From positions 3,102,001-3,166,000 of the forward strand of contig NC_092568.1 in NCBI RefSeq assembly GCF_037975245.1: a stretch of 64,000 nucleotides of DNA. The letters run 5' to 3'. The notes beneath the pieces are model-generated. The model saw only the letters and a list, made by a program, of their open reading frames with translations, had not been told where the DNA came from and made no database searches. Every line of letters starts with the position of its first letter. Positions within the stretch are counted from its first letter, which is position 1. This stretch comes from Apostichopus japonicus. Taxonomy: Eukaryota; Echinodermata; Holothuroidea; Aspidochirotida; Stichopodidae. Position numbers and translations under genes: made by a program. Shown piece by piece: positions 1 to 35,549 of the stretch.

Positions 1-1667
1 TATGCGAGATACTATTGGCAAATTGACACGTTTTAGTATCTTGGTATAGGCCATGTGCTCAAATTTTACATGTTTATATAGTTATGATAACAAATTAGTA
101 TGGCAGTATGAAATAGTAATGTAGGACAGAGACGGTTAGGGTAGGGGTAATGGAAGTAAGTTTCTCACATTGTCGTAACTGAAATACCAGTCTTTTCTTC
201 ATTGCAAATCCAAACGCTTCCACGAGGCTGTCGTATATACGCATGTGGCAATCAAAATATTGCTTTTTAACTTTCCATTGTTTTAGGGGATTTTGTTTTG
301 TCTAGAATGTAAAAGGCTTCCACCATGTATTCGGCATACCAATATTTTCTAGTTGTGTAAGGTAACCAAATTCACCTATGACATCGCTTTTCGGCCTTCG
401 GCTAGGATAATAGTAGCTCTATCTATTTCCATTTCGAAGGGACTCGATCGTGCATGATGCTTCAGTCAAAACGTCAAAAAGCACCGCTTTACGGGTCTCT
501 ATGTAAGGTGACTGGAGTCGGGAGTGGATCAATTCAATTTGTTTGGCATTCTTGGCCTTCCGTGACGTAACTATGACATCACGCAAATTTGAAAAGGACA
601 TTAAAAGGCATAATTATAAACAAGGTTTTCAAGAAGTGTAAACCGGGTATTGGTTAATTTTATAGGTTCTTGTTTGATCCGGTGGGTTTTTTCATAGAAT
701 CGACCATTCCTTTATTGTCTTACGTATTACTACTGATAATTGTTTCAAAGTTCCCATAAACGTTCAAGTAATTTGTAGGTTAATTAATGTTTGTTCTTAA
801 ATGATGTATATGTATCACTTGGCGGCATAACTCTACATGGGTTTGGGTTCAGGATGGTGGAGGTGGGGGTGGGGGAGGGGTTGGGTGGAGGGATGTGTGG
901 GTGTACGAGGGGACATGGACATTGTGCTATTATATAATTGATCCTGCAAAAAGAATTGCACATTTTTGTTTCTGTTCCCGTATCCATGGCCCAGTCGTGC
1001 GCCTAATTGCTATGTGTATTTCATTCCGCGGGACATTCACAGAGGGAGGAGTGGGGGGGGGGGGGTGGGTTATATCCTAAAGTACAGTGGTAATTTCTAA
1101 GTCTCATTTTTACCTTGTAATTGTTCCAGCTTTGTTGGTCCGACTCTGTCAGCGTCGGAGAAACTCACGTGACCCTGTAAAATGAGAGACGATTTCTTTT
1201 ACTGAAAAATGGCATTAGATTGAAGAGCATCTTGGAATTAGAGAGTGGATGCGGTATAGGGAATAGTTGAAAACAAAAAACAATTCATAGCTTTATTTAC
1301 TGATTTCGTACTGATTTTTGAAGAAAAAAAATGGGTGAAGAAAACAAAAATTGTCAGTGTAAATCTATGAAATCACAACTTTTTGCTTCAAGTTCACAAT
1401 TGGTACAAAGCACTTAAAATGTTCTTATCTACAAAGCGATACGTGCAAATTTCACCTTTCATAAGTCAAAAATAAATTTCCCTCTGAACTGTTTTTTTTC
1501 TCTCGAATATAACATATACCAATACATAGATTCCAGTCATTCACCAACTCATCATATAAATTAGATAAAAATTAAAAAAGAGGTCGACTTTGTTGTTTCT
1601 TGCAACAATCTAGACTGTACACAAAATTGTTTCGTATACACACTCATGTCTTCATCAAATAACTTAC
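1..1667. other. Intron of the GABA-B-like receptor gene, no exon seen
   Basis: AT-rich sequence with a GT-rich stretch and G-runs around 840-890 and 1052-1065. No frame resembles the next expected receptor segment (end of lobe 1, Cys-rich linker, first membrane helix). Open frames here are short and have no family resemblance. Confidence 0.5.
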
Positions 1668-23735
<22,068 letters not shown>

Positions 23736-25895
23736 TCTACCGTTTTGAAAATGTGTGAAATTAACATGAATACAATCCCCCTTATTCCACTCGACGTATT
23801 CTCGTCGGCGGTAAATATATATTGACGATTGGAAATAAAAATCAAGTCTTACACGCGTCAACTAACCTATTAAATATACATGTTTGTAACCGCTGCGAGA
23901 AGATTTGACAATTTAAATTACTGACAGAAGATACAAGATAAATTATGCTGTAAAAACTTCAACGACAAGCCTTCAACGTAAGGAAGCTCTTAATGTCCAT
24001 TTCATCCCAGACGATAATCTGTAACTGGAACACATCGATAGGTGTTTCTCCCTAAATGGCATTTAATAAACCTTTTGTTTTCAAATAAATAAAAAAAATC
24101 GTGTCTTCCAGGCTCTGCATGCTATGTTGATCTATATTTTGCGGCAGGTGGAGTATGGAAGGAAAGCAGTGGCATAAATAAGTCCTCTAATCACGAAATA
24201 TTGACTTTACGTCATAGTGAATTTACAATTAGAAGAGAAGGTTATAGTAACATAGTACAGATTGTAACTGACGTTTGCTCTCATCGTATTATAGAGATAA
24301 ACACCGATGTGAATGATACGGTTATCGTTTCACTACGAATTATATTTATGATATCGTTTACGATCAAAGAAGAAGAATTGTAATATCATACATTTATATC
24401 ATAGGAGTTTTTCACTGCATAATGAACTTCGATCACACGTGACTGTTACCGTCAGAGTAATAATGTCGTTAGATGCTTCATAACGAGCAAATAATTTCTA
24501 CTATACTGGCATTGGTGATATCATTTTGTTTAAATTAATACGGCGACGGCATTTTCTCCGGCAGCCCGGCAAATGAAAGCAATTCTCCCATGTAGGCCTA
24601 CTTGGTTTAAGAAAAATGTGTAGTTATTTCAGGACAAAAAAATCTTTGTTTGAAATACTTAAAACTGCATTAGCATAAGCAAATCATTATCAGAAGAAAA
24701 TGTATTTGGATAGCAGCGGTATATAACATTGTATTATCGAACCTCGATAATCTGTCACTGGTTTTAATGTAAATTCTTCAAATCCCAAACTCCTCACCAT
24801 TATGACGGCCTCCGCCGGCAACTTATCCTGAAAATCCAATAGTACTGCAATTAGCCAAACGGTGAAAGGTCTTTGTTTAAGTTGGTTTAACACAATTTGT
24901 TGAGACGGCACAGCGTGGAGAGGAAAAAAAACTAAATGAGTTGATGTTCTTCTATATAAAACACTTGTGTTTCACGGTTCAGCTATGCATCGTGATGTAA
25001 TGATAATTCGAGAGGTTGAAAGGAAATGGACGAATGTATGTCGGTCAGGTTTATTACATGACAGTGGATGTCTCATGTATCCAAAATGTGGGTGCATAGT
25101 ACATAAAAAACTACTACTTGTTACAGCTTGTGTGACATAGAAAACGGGCAATATCATGTGAAATGCTTAGCCAATATATATTTAATAAAAAAAATCCTAT
25201 AATCATTTTGGAGGAAGGGGGGGGGGGTGGATATATTTGCGAGAGGTTATCTATTATTCTTCCATCTTGTCTTTTATTTTCCAAGTATTTATAAACCTGT
25301 TTCCTCTTGGACAATCTGATCCGTCGATTGAAAATAGTCAGAAAGTACAGAGAAATATACTTTGGTAGTTTTGCATATGTGATATGAGTGGGTTCTGACC
25401 TATGTTCAAAGTACCAGCAATATCAGCTTATATACACAGCAATAACGGCATCTCGCCCCTTTATCAATTCCCCAATATATTAACTATGAATATTAAGGTA
25501 CAGTTCCCTACACCCCCCCCCCCCCTAAGTAGGTCCCTCCTTTGCATGTAAAACAAATAGTGGTAACATAAACCTAACAATTGATTTACACCTAAATTTC
25601 CCTATGACTTTCCCCAGCATATGTAGGCTACGGCTACCATCAGAATGCCCTAGTGTGCTTTGATATCTTCAATTACCTGTGTACATCAATGAATAAAGCA
25701 GAGCTTATCATTTAAAGTTAAGTCTTAGCATATTTTGCCCACAAACTTCGAGCTCATCTGGTGCATCAAGTGTTTCTATATATGAAAATTTGCTGATAAG
25801 ATCAGAATTTCGTCGACACCTCGTTACTATAACGTAGGCACCATTTGCGCAAGGCATTGGTTTGCGCGTATCGAGATGGCGCGAGTGCCCTTCAA

Positions 25896-25928
25896 CAGGG
25901 AGTTGTTATGGAACATAACAACTCCCTG
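25896..25928. repeat. Perfect 15-bp hairpin with 3-nt loop
   Basis: CAGGGAGTTGTTATG (25896-25910) and CATAACAACTCCCTG (25914-25928) are exact complements around GAA. No downstream T-tract or gene gives it an obvious role. A smaller hairpin (TTCCTGGTGG/CCACCAGGGA) is near 23238-23262. Confidence 0.85.
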
Positions 25929-27312
25929 GTGTAAATTTCTGCGCAATGAACCACATTATCTGCAGTGTTTGAAAGTTCATCGGGAGGTAAAACAGCATCT
26001 GTTCTTACCTCCATGGAAAGACTAATTGGACTGACATTGTATGGTAATGAAATGATAATGACACGAATCTTAGAGAAATCGAAAAGTGATTACGTAATTC
26101 GTATGATGAGTTGCTTTCCTTTGTAAGGTGATAACCTTCGTGATATAATATTGATAAGATGATGCGGTAGTCTCTAACGCGTGATGTAAGACCTCAATAT
26201 CAATTACCATGCAGTTACTATGGCAACGATTTATGCTGCGAACGAAAGACTTTTTACAACGTGCAATAGGTAGCGGCAAAATGTACTGAAATATCTTTTA
26301 CGGGCATCATAAGGCAAATCCTCATAAAATATGAAGGTAATACGAACTATTGTCGACCCAAGGACAGGACACGACAAGATACATTACATCATTATGTAGA
26401 TTTCTTACACGTTCATTATATGCATTCATCATGTACACCGCTGTTTAGTATCATAAAGGCTACATTATATTATTATCAAATTTAAACACATAATTATTTA
26501 ATAATATACTTCAAGGCTACATATAGACATATAATTACAAGATCTTCGACTGCATCGTAGAAACCACATCTGGTCACGTTTATATTTGAAGTATATACTA
26601 AACTAGTGGAGAAGTTCCTGCATGTAGGGCAAAATTTTGCCACGGCATATAATATATATATAATATTATATAATCATATATAACATCTTTAACAATCTCA
26701 ACTGAACAAAAAACAAAAACAAAAAAAAAAGAAAGAAGAAGATGATCAACAGTGTGTACTTTTAGGTACAATTTTCACTGTTTTTGCTAAATCCTCATAT
26801 TGAACAAATTCTGTACATTCAAATCTAGTCGTAGGAAACTCATAAATATTATATAGTACTGATTTTGATCATCGCCGCTTCTCAACACGGTTACGGACAT
26901 CAGATCGGCTCGACATATGATATAAACACTGCTTTCGACACGGTATAGATGGCTTATTTTGGAATGATCATAATAAAAATAAAAATTTAACATAATGGTA
27001 TGAAATCAATAAAACATATTATAAGAATAAATTGTACAACAGGATCTTATAACTCAATATAAATTATGAATCGAATGACCGCATCAAGCAAATTATTCAT
27101 GTGCGCAAGAAACACACAAACTTTTGTAATTCATATTGTCGAAAATCAGACAGGAGAAATCACGTTCGCTATCATAATGTTAGGACCTGACTACAATTGA
27201 TTTCCTTCTCATATAAACCAAAATTGGTATTTGGTCAACTAGTTATTCAAACTCACCGAGTATGCTATTTTTCAAGTTTAGGTGGCAATTCGTCAAACTA
27301 AGAAACCTTTCG

Positions 27313-27314
<2 letters not shown>

Positions 27315-27363
<49 letters not shown>

Positions 27364-27376
27364 CTATATATATATA

Positions 27377-27441
<65 letters not shown>
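27315..27441. repeat. (AT)n microsatellite with (GT)n tail
   Basis: About 115 bp of TA with a few C and A interruptions, followed by six GT units. Non-coding. Confidence 0.96.
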
Positions 27442-27443
<2 letters not shown>

Positions 27444-27954
27444 TTGTTTTTCTCACCAAATAGTGATAGTTGGCCTAATGAACGAGTAATTAATCAATTT
27501 GTTTGATTCACAACATTTTTTTCTTAGACACATTTATTTTTTGGAATCAATCACGTATGTTTTAAAGCAAATTGGTAATGTTGTGCCCCCACCCCCCCCC
27601 TCACCCACGCACCCCACCGCAATAAAGATGGACTTTAGCTTGAGTCCATTATGAGAAAGTTAACTTGATCGGTCAAGCTTAGAAATCACAATGATATCAA
27701 TCATTTGGGATTTTAGTGTCGAGCTGTCGCAAACTCAAGTCTAAAAGCTGTGCGTTAAATTCTTATTACTGCACTATATCATCCATTAAAGTAATCGCGA
27801 CATTCACGAACCGGTTGAAAAAATCAACAATTTTACCTAAAATTGTCAAGAAGTAAACACCAAGCAAAATGAAAAATCCATAGCCATAGAAACTATCAAC
27901 AAAACACATTCATAGAAACATGTACATTAGAAAAGTAATAAAAACATACATTAA

Positions 27955-28625
27955 CCAGAATGCAAAAGTGCATTGTGGTTTCGATGATGTAACATGAGCA
28001 GTTTTCCTTCATGAAGCTGACGTAATGTATAGTGAGGGTGTACATGTTTACAAGGGCTTCACGATTTTACTACCGATGACCCCAAATGACCTTTGACCTC
28101 CACCAAAACAATAGGCTTCTTTAACTCAATGTGGTACTTCTACACACTAAATTAGAGGTCGGCCCAGGCATCCAGTAATGAGATATTGTGATTACAAGGT
28201 TTTCACAATTTGACCTCTGGTGACCCCAAACGAACTTTTTCCTCCACCATAAACAATAGGCTTCTTTTACACACCAACTATGAGGTCTGCCCATGATTCT
28301 CTTCTTGAGATATCGTGTTTATGAGGTTTTCACAATTTGACCCCCGGTGACCCCAAATGATCTTTGACTTCCACTAAAAACAATATACTATTTGTACTAA
28401 ATGTGGTACTTCCACACACTAAATATGAAGTCTGCCCATGCTTTTTCTTCTTGAGATATCGTGTTTGCAAGGTTTTCACAATATGACCCCTGGTGACCCC
28501 AAATGACCTTTGACCTCCACCAAAACCAATGAGCTTCTCAAGTTGTTCTCAACGTGTTACTTCTACACAATAATTATGGAATTGGTCTGACATTCCCTTC
28601 TTGAGATATCGTGTTTACAAGCTGG
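27955..28625 (+). repeat. Dispersed repeat family A, multimeric copy with DR1 motifs
   Basis: A roughly 135-bp unit is repeated about four times with divergence: TTGAGATATCGTGTTTACAA, GGTTTTCACAATTTGACCCC, TGGTGACCCCAAATGACC, then a TTTGACCTCCACC block, then a CTTCTACACAC block. The leader CCAGAATGCAAAAGTGCATT also begins the copy at 54494. Perfect DR1 sites (TGACCTTTGACCT) are at 28087-28099 and 28504-28516; the middle units have mutated versions. Confidence 0.85.
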
Positions 28626-31600
28626 GGGTCACAAACGCACTCACGCACACACTTACATACACACATACGCAATCATATTGCAAAGGTTACGATTATCATC
28701 AAAACCAAAAACATACACATTAGTCTATACGTTAGTCGAGCCACTAAGCAGATGGTACCTGGGGAAATTGAGCTGATATATTTGGGGGGAGGGGGCATGG
28801 AGGGAAGGGGACGTGAAAGGCACTGCTGAAAGAAAATATACTGTAGAAGTTGAAGGTAGTTTGATGGGTTCAGGCTTGTGTTTACGGCATGTCACGACTG
28901 CTTTACATGTATAGGACACGAGCGGGGTGGGGGGGGGGGCGTCAATGGGCCAGGCTACAAGCGGCCTTTTGGGTAGTGGTTCCCAAAACACTTGGGTAAC
29001 CCTGCATTAAGCAATAAAACTCACTACAGTATACATTAACAGAAAATTAATGTGTTTTGCAATGCAATCTTAATTACCGGTAATAGGTATTGAGTCTTTA
29101 TATTCACCGAAGTACATTTACGTAGAGATTTTCCCACGAGATATTTCCTACGGTAGTAACTGAAATGCTTATTGCTCTGCGCAACGTGATAGACACACAT
29201 ATCCATCTAGTCAACCGACGGAAAGGGTTAACTGGTAGCACGAGGTGACAAACTTCGTCAGTACGATATGCAAGATATCGCGATATATCGCGAGATATGC
29301 AAGATATGTAAGATATCGGTAAACTTGACATCTCAAAAAAGGATTTTGCATTTACTCTATAATATGAAAGTGATTCAAAGTAATGGATGACTCAAAATTC
29401 AAAGTACTTGTACACCTCATATGTCCAGCCAAAGCTACCGTACGAAACAAAGAGGTCTATAAATAGGTATAAACGTAAAGTTGTGTTAAGAAATACTTGA
29501 ACCATTGTGCGAAGTTGAAAAGGGGGCAGTGATGTACACACCCACCCCAAACCCCATGGAGACGCGTCTGAGGGCGTCATCGACCTGGATAGATGGTTTA
29601 ATTATTAAAGGAATTGAAGACTCGCCCCAAACCGCGTGCGGCCATCTGAAAAAGTTAACTTTCTGTTGCTTGCAAGTGACGTTTTGTTCGTGTCGCTACA
29701 AAATGCAGGCAGTAATGAAACGTGATACCTTGTTATCTTTAGCTGGACCTGAGATGTCCATCGCTGTATCGTTTGTACACTGTGCTGTGGGTATTGACCG
29801 CGGCTGTATGTATACTGACTGTACACTAATGTCTAATTACCGACGGTAGCAAGCTGTGTATGTATTTTCTGGGATCGATGGGGGTGTTTTACACTTCTGT
29901 TACACCTCATTCGAAACTAGGTCAAATTACCGGCATAAGACGTTTGTTTTTGCGTGAGTCTTCACACCCTTTAACTGACTGAGTGTACTAGAAAATCCCC
30001 GACTGAACTTCCCCTTCCCCGACAGAAGTTGGAGGTGGAGGAACGCCACTGTCTGGTTCCCCTTATTCTAAAGAGCTGTCCCATTCATAAGTATGATAAA
30101 AAACTACCGTTTCTCCTCTACAAATTACATGGACTTAAACATCGCCTCATAAGAAAACAACCCCGTCCGTCGGTTTTATGAAGCAGTGAAATACAGCTAA
30201 GTAGGACAGCCACACAGCAAGTTTATATGAAGAAGAAGACTTGCCAGAACAATTAACAATCAACTATAATCCATTCGCTCCGTATTCCCATTAACTCCAC
30301 CAAAATCACTTCACCCAGTGATGATTTGGACGGTAATCAAAAGGAAATGGATGAGATATCATTCTCGCTTTGTAAATAAAAAATCCTGGCAACTGATAGA
30401 TGGGTCAATATTATGAGTGAAATCCTGTAAGCGATTGTATAACGGTGGGGGGGGGGGATAGGTAAAGTGTGGTAGATGAACTGATGAATTGAAGACAATA
30501 ACGAATACATATACTCAATGGTTAAAGCTTTTACAATGTTCGCATGTCAACACCACTCAACAAATTTTGAAAGACTGTTACCATTGGCGATATGCATTCA
30601 ATGTAAACACTATACTTTGTATATCCCCTTTTCAATCTATTGCTTTAATCGTTTTTTCTTGTGGCACAGAAAAAAAACACAGGACAAAACTAGTTCTGCG
30701 ACTACGAAAGTCGTCAAATATGGAAGGCAGTATCGTATAGGCAGGCTTTCTGGAGTAAGACAAACCGTGTCAAATTCAATGTTCCCAAATAGTTGCATGC
30801 TAAAAAGAATTTGTTTTTTCATTTAAAAAAAAAGAAAAGAAGGAGACCCCCTTTACCCCTCCCACTGGTACAAGCCACTTCCAGGCAATGGTACTTAATT
30901 ATGTAATGTTGTCTTGATGTATTAAAATGCAATTTTGGGTAGCAGTATTTGTGCATGAATGAGCATTATTTGACTTTTTTTTAGAATATTTGAGGCCAAA
31001 CCAAACAGTCACCTTTACAAATGTTCACAGTGGTTAATTGAATAGTTTCCTGTTTCAATCTTTCTTCATTTTGGCTTTTATTTTCATATCTGGATTAAGA
31101 CTCATATATTTTGTGTGGTGTCAGAGGAGTAGATAAGTAACAATATATACAATCCAAGTTGCCCAAAAACCGAATTAAATTACACAATGCACGTAAAAGA
31201 AAAGTGAAACTACATTGAAAAAGGAACGCACTGAAGAATGACGGCAAAAAAAAAGGTCTCATTTCCAAAGAGTTAAAATTTATTTATATGTGATGAAATT
31301 TCTTTGTACATTAACAATGACCCAAATTTTGTGTATTTACACCATTAAAAATATTTACAAATATACCTGGCATTATGAGTATCAAAACTTCATGATTCAA
31401 CTTGAAAAAATATCATTACATTTTTTTTTTGTACATAAACGTGTAACTTTTGTCTTTTTAGAAGCCTTTTTTCTTTGTCTTGTTGCTTTCTATTCTTCTG
31501 TAAGGGAGAATGATTACAAATGCTTGTCTTCTGTAATGACAAGCATACTAAATAATCATAATAATCATAATAATATGGTGATGATCACTTAACTATTACA

Positions 31601-32100
31601 AAGTAAAAACTGGTTACAATTAACAAAAAAGTTTCAATCAGAAAATATGAAAGGAAAGCTTTGAACAGTGCCATCTCTATATAAGAGGTAGTTTCATATT
31701 CAGGTGATACTGTTGAATAAAGATGAATCAGATAGCCTCCACCCATCTCCCACCATAAACCCACCCATCTCCCACCATAATTCCACCCATCTCCACCCAT
31801 CAGCCATGATATATCTCGTCTGCTGCATCAGTGACCAATGAATGACCTTAACTTAAAACAATGAAATTCTGGTGAAATAATGACATAACACATACTCGGA
31901 AATAAGAAATAAATTTCTCCACTGGTTTAAGTCCAACCTAGGATACCATTATATGATTGAGATTAACAGTGGGAGTGTAAGATATGTTTGTTTTTCAGTG
32001 TTTACAAACGATCAACAGAAAGGTTTTTTCATTTTGAACAAGTAACAGACTGGTCTGCTTGATATGCAAGATGAAAAAAGGCAGCTCTGTGCAATATATT
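28626..32100. other. Intergenic; no gene recognised
   Basis: Poly-G runs near 28929 and 30447; a CpG-bearing block at about 29600-29870 (separate entry); ATATCGCGATATATCGCG near 29278-29298; TCTCCACCCATC-type short repeats at 31735-31800; scattered poly-A/T. Open frames such as plus 30489-30826 and 31290-31592 have no recognisable motif and AT-rich composition. Confidence 0.45.
29600..29870 (+). other. Relatively CpG-rich block, possible promoter or element fragment
   Basis: Includes GAAGACTCGCCCCAAACCGC and ends near TACCGACGGTAGCAAGC. Base composition and CpG density stand out from the AT-rich surroundings. It could be a promoter or first exon (for instance of the receptor gene 6 kb downstream on the minus strand) or a piece of a dispersed element; the sequence alone does not decide. 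Confidence 0.3.
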
Positions 32101-32129
32101 GAAGAAACACACATATCGCTTCCATATGA

Positions 32130-32450
32130 AGATATAATAGACAGGTATGTTCAATATGAGCAGAGAACAGACAGGATTGTTTAATTAGAAAAAGGAGTAG
32201 AAAGGTCTGTTAATTGTGAACAGGGAACATACAGGTCTGTTCAATGTGGAAAGTGAATGGACAGGTCTGTTCATTCAATGTATTTAAGAAACACAGATCT
32301 GTTCAGTGTGAAGTGAGAACAGACCGATCTGTTCAATATGAAAAGGGAACAGACAGGATTGTTCAATAAAGACAGGGAATAGACAGGTTTGTTCATTACA
32401 CAGGAGCAGACAGGTCTAATCATTATGTAGAAGGAACAGACAATATGCAT
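32130..32450. repeat. Degenerate minisatellite, GAACAGACAGGTCTGTTCAA-type
   Basis: About ten loosely spaced copies of GAACAGACAGGTCTGTTC with variable AT-rich spacers. The core ACAGACAGGTCTGTT is itself near-palindromic (GAACAGAC/GTCTGTTC). Confidence 0.75.
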
Positions 32451-32552
32451 TGTCCATTAGATATTTGGGATGTTTAATCACATGATTTATGAGACCAGAG
32501 GAAATAACATATAAAGTACTCCTTGTCTATTGCTCCTCCCTTTCAGGCCTCC

Positions 32553-33110
32553 AATACATGTACATACTCACACCCTTAAACAATACACATACATACTCAC
32601 ACCCTAAAACAAAACACATACATACTCACACCTTAAAACAATACTCGTACAACTCACACCCTAAAACAATACACGTACATACTCACACCCTAAAACAATA
32701 CTCATACATACTCAAACCCTACAACAATACACGTACATACTCACCTCTAAAACAATACACGTACATACTCACACCCTAAAACAATACACGTACATACTCA
32801 CACCCTAAAACAATACACGTACATACTCACACCCTAAAACAATACACGTACATACTCACACCCTTAAACAATACACGTACATACTCACACCCTAAAACAA
32901 TACTCGTACATACTCAAACCCTAAAACAAAACACGTACATACTCACACCCTAAAAACAATACACGTACATACTCACACCCTTAAACAATACACGTACATA
33001 CTCACACCCTTAAACAATACACGTACATACTCACACCTTAAAACAATACTCGTACATACTCACACCCTAAAAACAATACACGTACATACTCACACCCTAA
33101 AACAATACAC
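32553..33110. repeat. Minisatellite, about 19 copies of a 29-bp unit
   Basis: Unit: ACACGTACATACTCACACCC followed by TAAAACAAT. Variants: CCTTAAAC, CTCGTACA, and one-base length changes. Polymorphic-looking array in intergenic DNA. Confidence 0.97.
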
Positions 33111-33726
33111 CATGTCACTGCCCTCCTGCTTCAAACTTACTAATAGGTCAATCCTGTCATCTTTAGTCCAAAACTTTTTTATCAAGTAAATTATAAGTTA
33201 TTAAACATGATTTTTAAAGCTACAAAAAGCTGTGAAATTGTTGACTGGGAGATCATCTATAGCCACGATTCCTTAGGGTTTAATTGCTTTTAAAGGTGTC
33301 AGAACATACTGTATTGTCCTGAGCCAATACAAACAACAATCACTTCATAACAGTTATAGAGGTAAAACCATCAGTTTTCTATGTCAACATTGATCACTAT
33401 ATTTAACACATCATACACTTCATGTTCACCAGAAATGTCAAAGCAAAGTAGTCCAGTCAGTACCGGGACTTTCCTATCATGATACATACATGAATTCTGT
33501 AGTAGTACACTCTTAAATTTCTAGAGGAGCTAAATGCACTTCTTTGATTGACTACCAAGATCCCCACCCCCTTTCACTGCCCTGCTCTGCCCTCTGTGAC
33601 AATGTAAGCCAATTGTGTACAGAAGTGGCTCTCGTTTTGGTTTTCCTTAACCTGTCACAAATTCACATGAATCTTCACACATCAATCTGTGTTTTAAATC
33701 TCTATAAACTAAACCAAACGTAACAC

Positions 33727-35155
33727 ACAATAACACACACTGACAGTATGAACAGTTACTAACGTTGATCTGATTATAATGCTAACACCACTCTATACTG
33801 TCCTCCCATATCTTGCTTCCAAGCACTATCACTGACAGTATGAACAGTTTGATCTGATTCTAAAGCTAACACCACTCTATACTGTCCTCCCATATCTTGC
33901 TTCCAAGCACTATCACTGACAGTATGAACAGTTTGATCTGATTCTAATGCTAACACCACTCTATACTGTCCTCCCATATCATGCTTCCAAGCACTATCAC
34001 TGACAGTATGAACAGTTTGATCTGATTCTAATGCTAACACCACTTTATACTGTCCTCCCATATCATGCTTCCAAGCACTATCGCTGACAGTATGAACAGT
34101 TTGATCTGATTCTAATGCTAACACCACTTTATACTGTCCTCCCATATCATGCTTCCAAGCACTATCGCTGACAGTACAAACACTTCCTAACCTTGATCTG
34201 ATTCTAATGCTAACACCACTCTATACTGTCCTCCCATATCTTGCTTCCAAGCACTATCACTGACAGTATGAACAGTTTGATCTGATTCTAATGCTAACAC
34301 CACTTTATACTGTCCTCCCATATCATGCTTCCAAGCACTATCGCTGACAGTACAAACACTTCCTAACCTTGATCTGATTCTAATGCTAACACCACTCTAT
34401 ACTGTCCTCCCATATCTTGCTTCCAAGCACTATCACTGACAGTATGAACAGTTTGATCTGATTCTAATGCTAACACCACTTTATACTGTCCTCCCATATC
34501 ATGCTTCCAAGCACTATCGCTGACAGTACAAACACTTCCTAACCTTGATCTGATTCTAATGCTAACACCACTCTATACTGTCCTCCCATATCTTGCTTCC
34601 AAGCACTATCACTGACAGTATGAACAGTTTGATCTGATTCTAATGCTAACACCACTCTATACTGTCCTCCCATATCTTGCTTCCAAGCACTATCATTGAC
34701 AGTATGAACAGTTTGATCTGATTCTAATGCTAACACCACTCTATACTGTCCTCCCGTATCTTGCTTCCAAGCACTATCACTGACAGTATGAACAGTTTCT
34801 AACCTTGATCTGATTCTAATGCTAACACCACTCTATACTGTCCTCCCATATCTTGCTTCCAAGCAGTATCACTGACAGTATGAACAGTTTGATCTGATTC
34901 TAATGCTAACACCACTCTATACTGTCCTCCCATATCTTGCTTCCAAGCAGTATCACTGACAGTATGAACAGTTTCTAACCTTGATCTGATTCTAATGCTA
35001 ACACCACTCTATACTGTCCTCCCATATCTTGCTTCCAAGCAGTATCACTGACAGTATGAACAGTTTGATCTGATTCTAATGCTAACACCACTCTATACTG
35101 TCCTCCCATATCTTGCTTCCAAGCACTATCGCTGACAGTACAAACAGTTCCTAAC
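33727..35155. repeat. Minisatellite, about 16 copies of an 84/92-bp unit
   Basis: The 84-bp unit starts GATCTGATTCTAATGCTAAC and contains CTATACTGTCCTCCCATATC and TTCCAAGCACTATCACTGAC. Some units end in a longer junction (AACACTTCCTAACCTTGATC) and are 92 bp. Short and long units occur in alternating or paired order, giving a higher-order pattern. Because 84 is a multiple of 3, runs of short units stay open on the minus strand, but each 92-bp unit shifts the frame. Confidence 0.97.
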
Positions 35156-35549
35156 ATTTTTGCTACTTCAAACAAAAGACATTCATATATGTAAGCGAAC
35201 GAAACACAGTTTTCAATGTGATGACATTTACCTTTGCAAGGATTACATGAAATCAGAAATTTCATAAGATTTCAACTTCTCAAGTTTGGCAAAGAAGTTG
35301 ATTAGATAATGTGGAAATATTCACATAATGACATAACATGGTTTCATTGATTTTTATTGGATTTGTGTAAGGATATTAATATATTTTAAGTTTGTAAAAT
35401 TTACAGTTGCAGACACTAATTACAGCATATTTAATGAAAAGGCAGGATCAAACATGATATACAATGAAACAGAAAGCAGTTCATATTGGCAGTCCAATGG
35501 CAGGTTGAGTTTTCATTCATTTCTTGCTCCATATCAGATCATGAAACAG

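Larger units (their letters stand above)
23736..27900. other. Upstream of receptor coding start; no gene recognised
   Basis: Probably the 5' non-coding exon(s), promoter or further intron of the receptor gene, but no exon can be defined. Open frames here (for example minus 24690-24911) show no family resemblance. Contains poly-G near 25207-25216, poly-C near 25513-25525, a short purine tract near 26710-26740, and a long (AT)n with a short (GT)n tail at 27315-27441. Confidence 0.5.

Noticed and set aside
24690-24911. Possible receptor exon upstream of the signal peptide
   Set aside because: The frame has no resemblance to the GABA-B family and lies before the signal-peptide exon; splice sites around it are not convincing.
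33774-35265. Minus-strand 28-residue repeat protein (GGQYKVVLALESDQTVHTVS type)
   Set aside because: The 84-bp minisatellite happens to be in frame; the 92-bp units shift the frame and no start, splice or domain context supports a gene.
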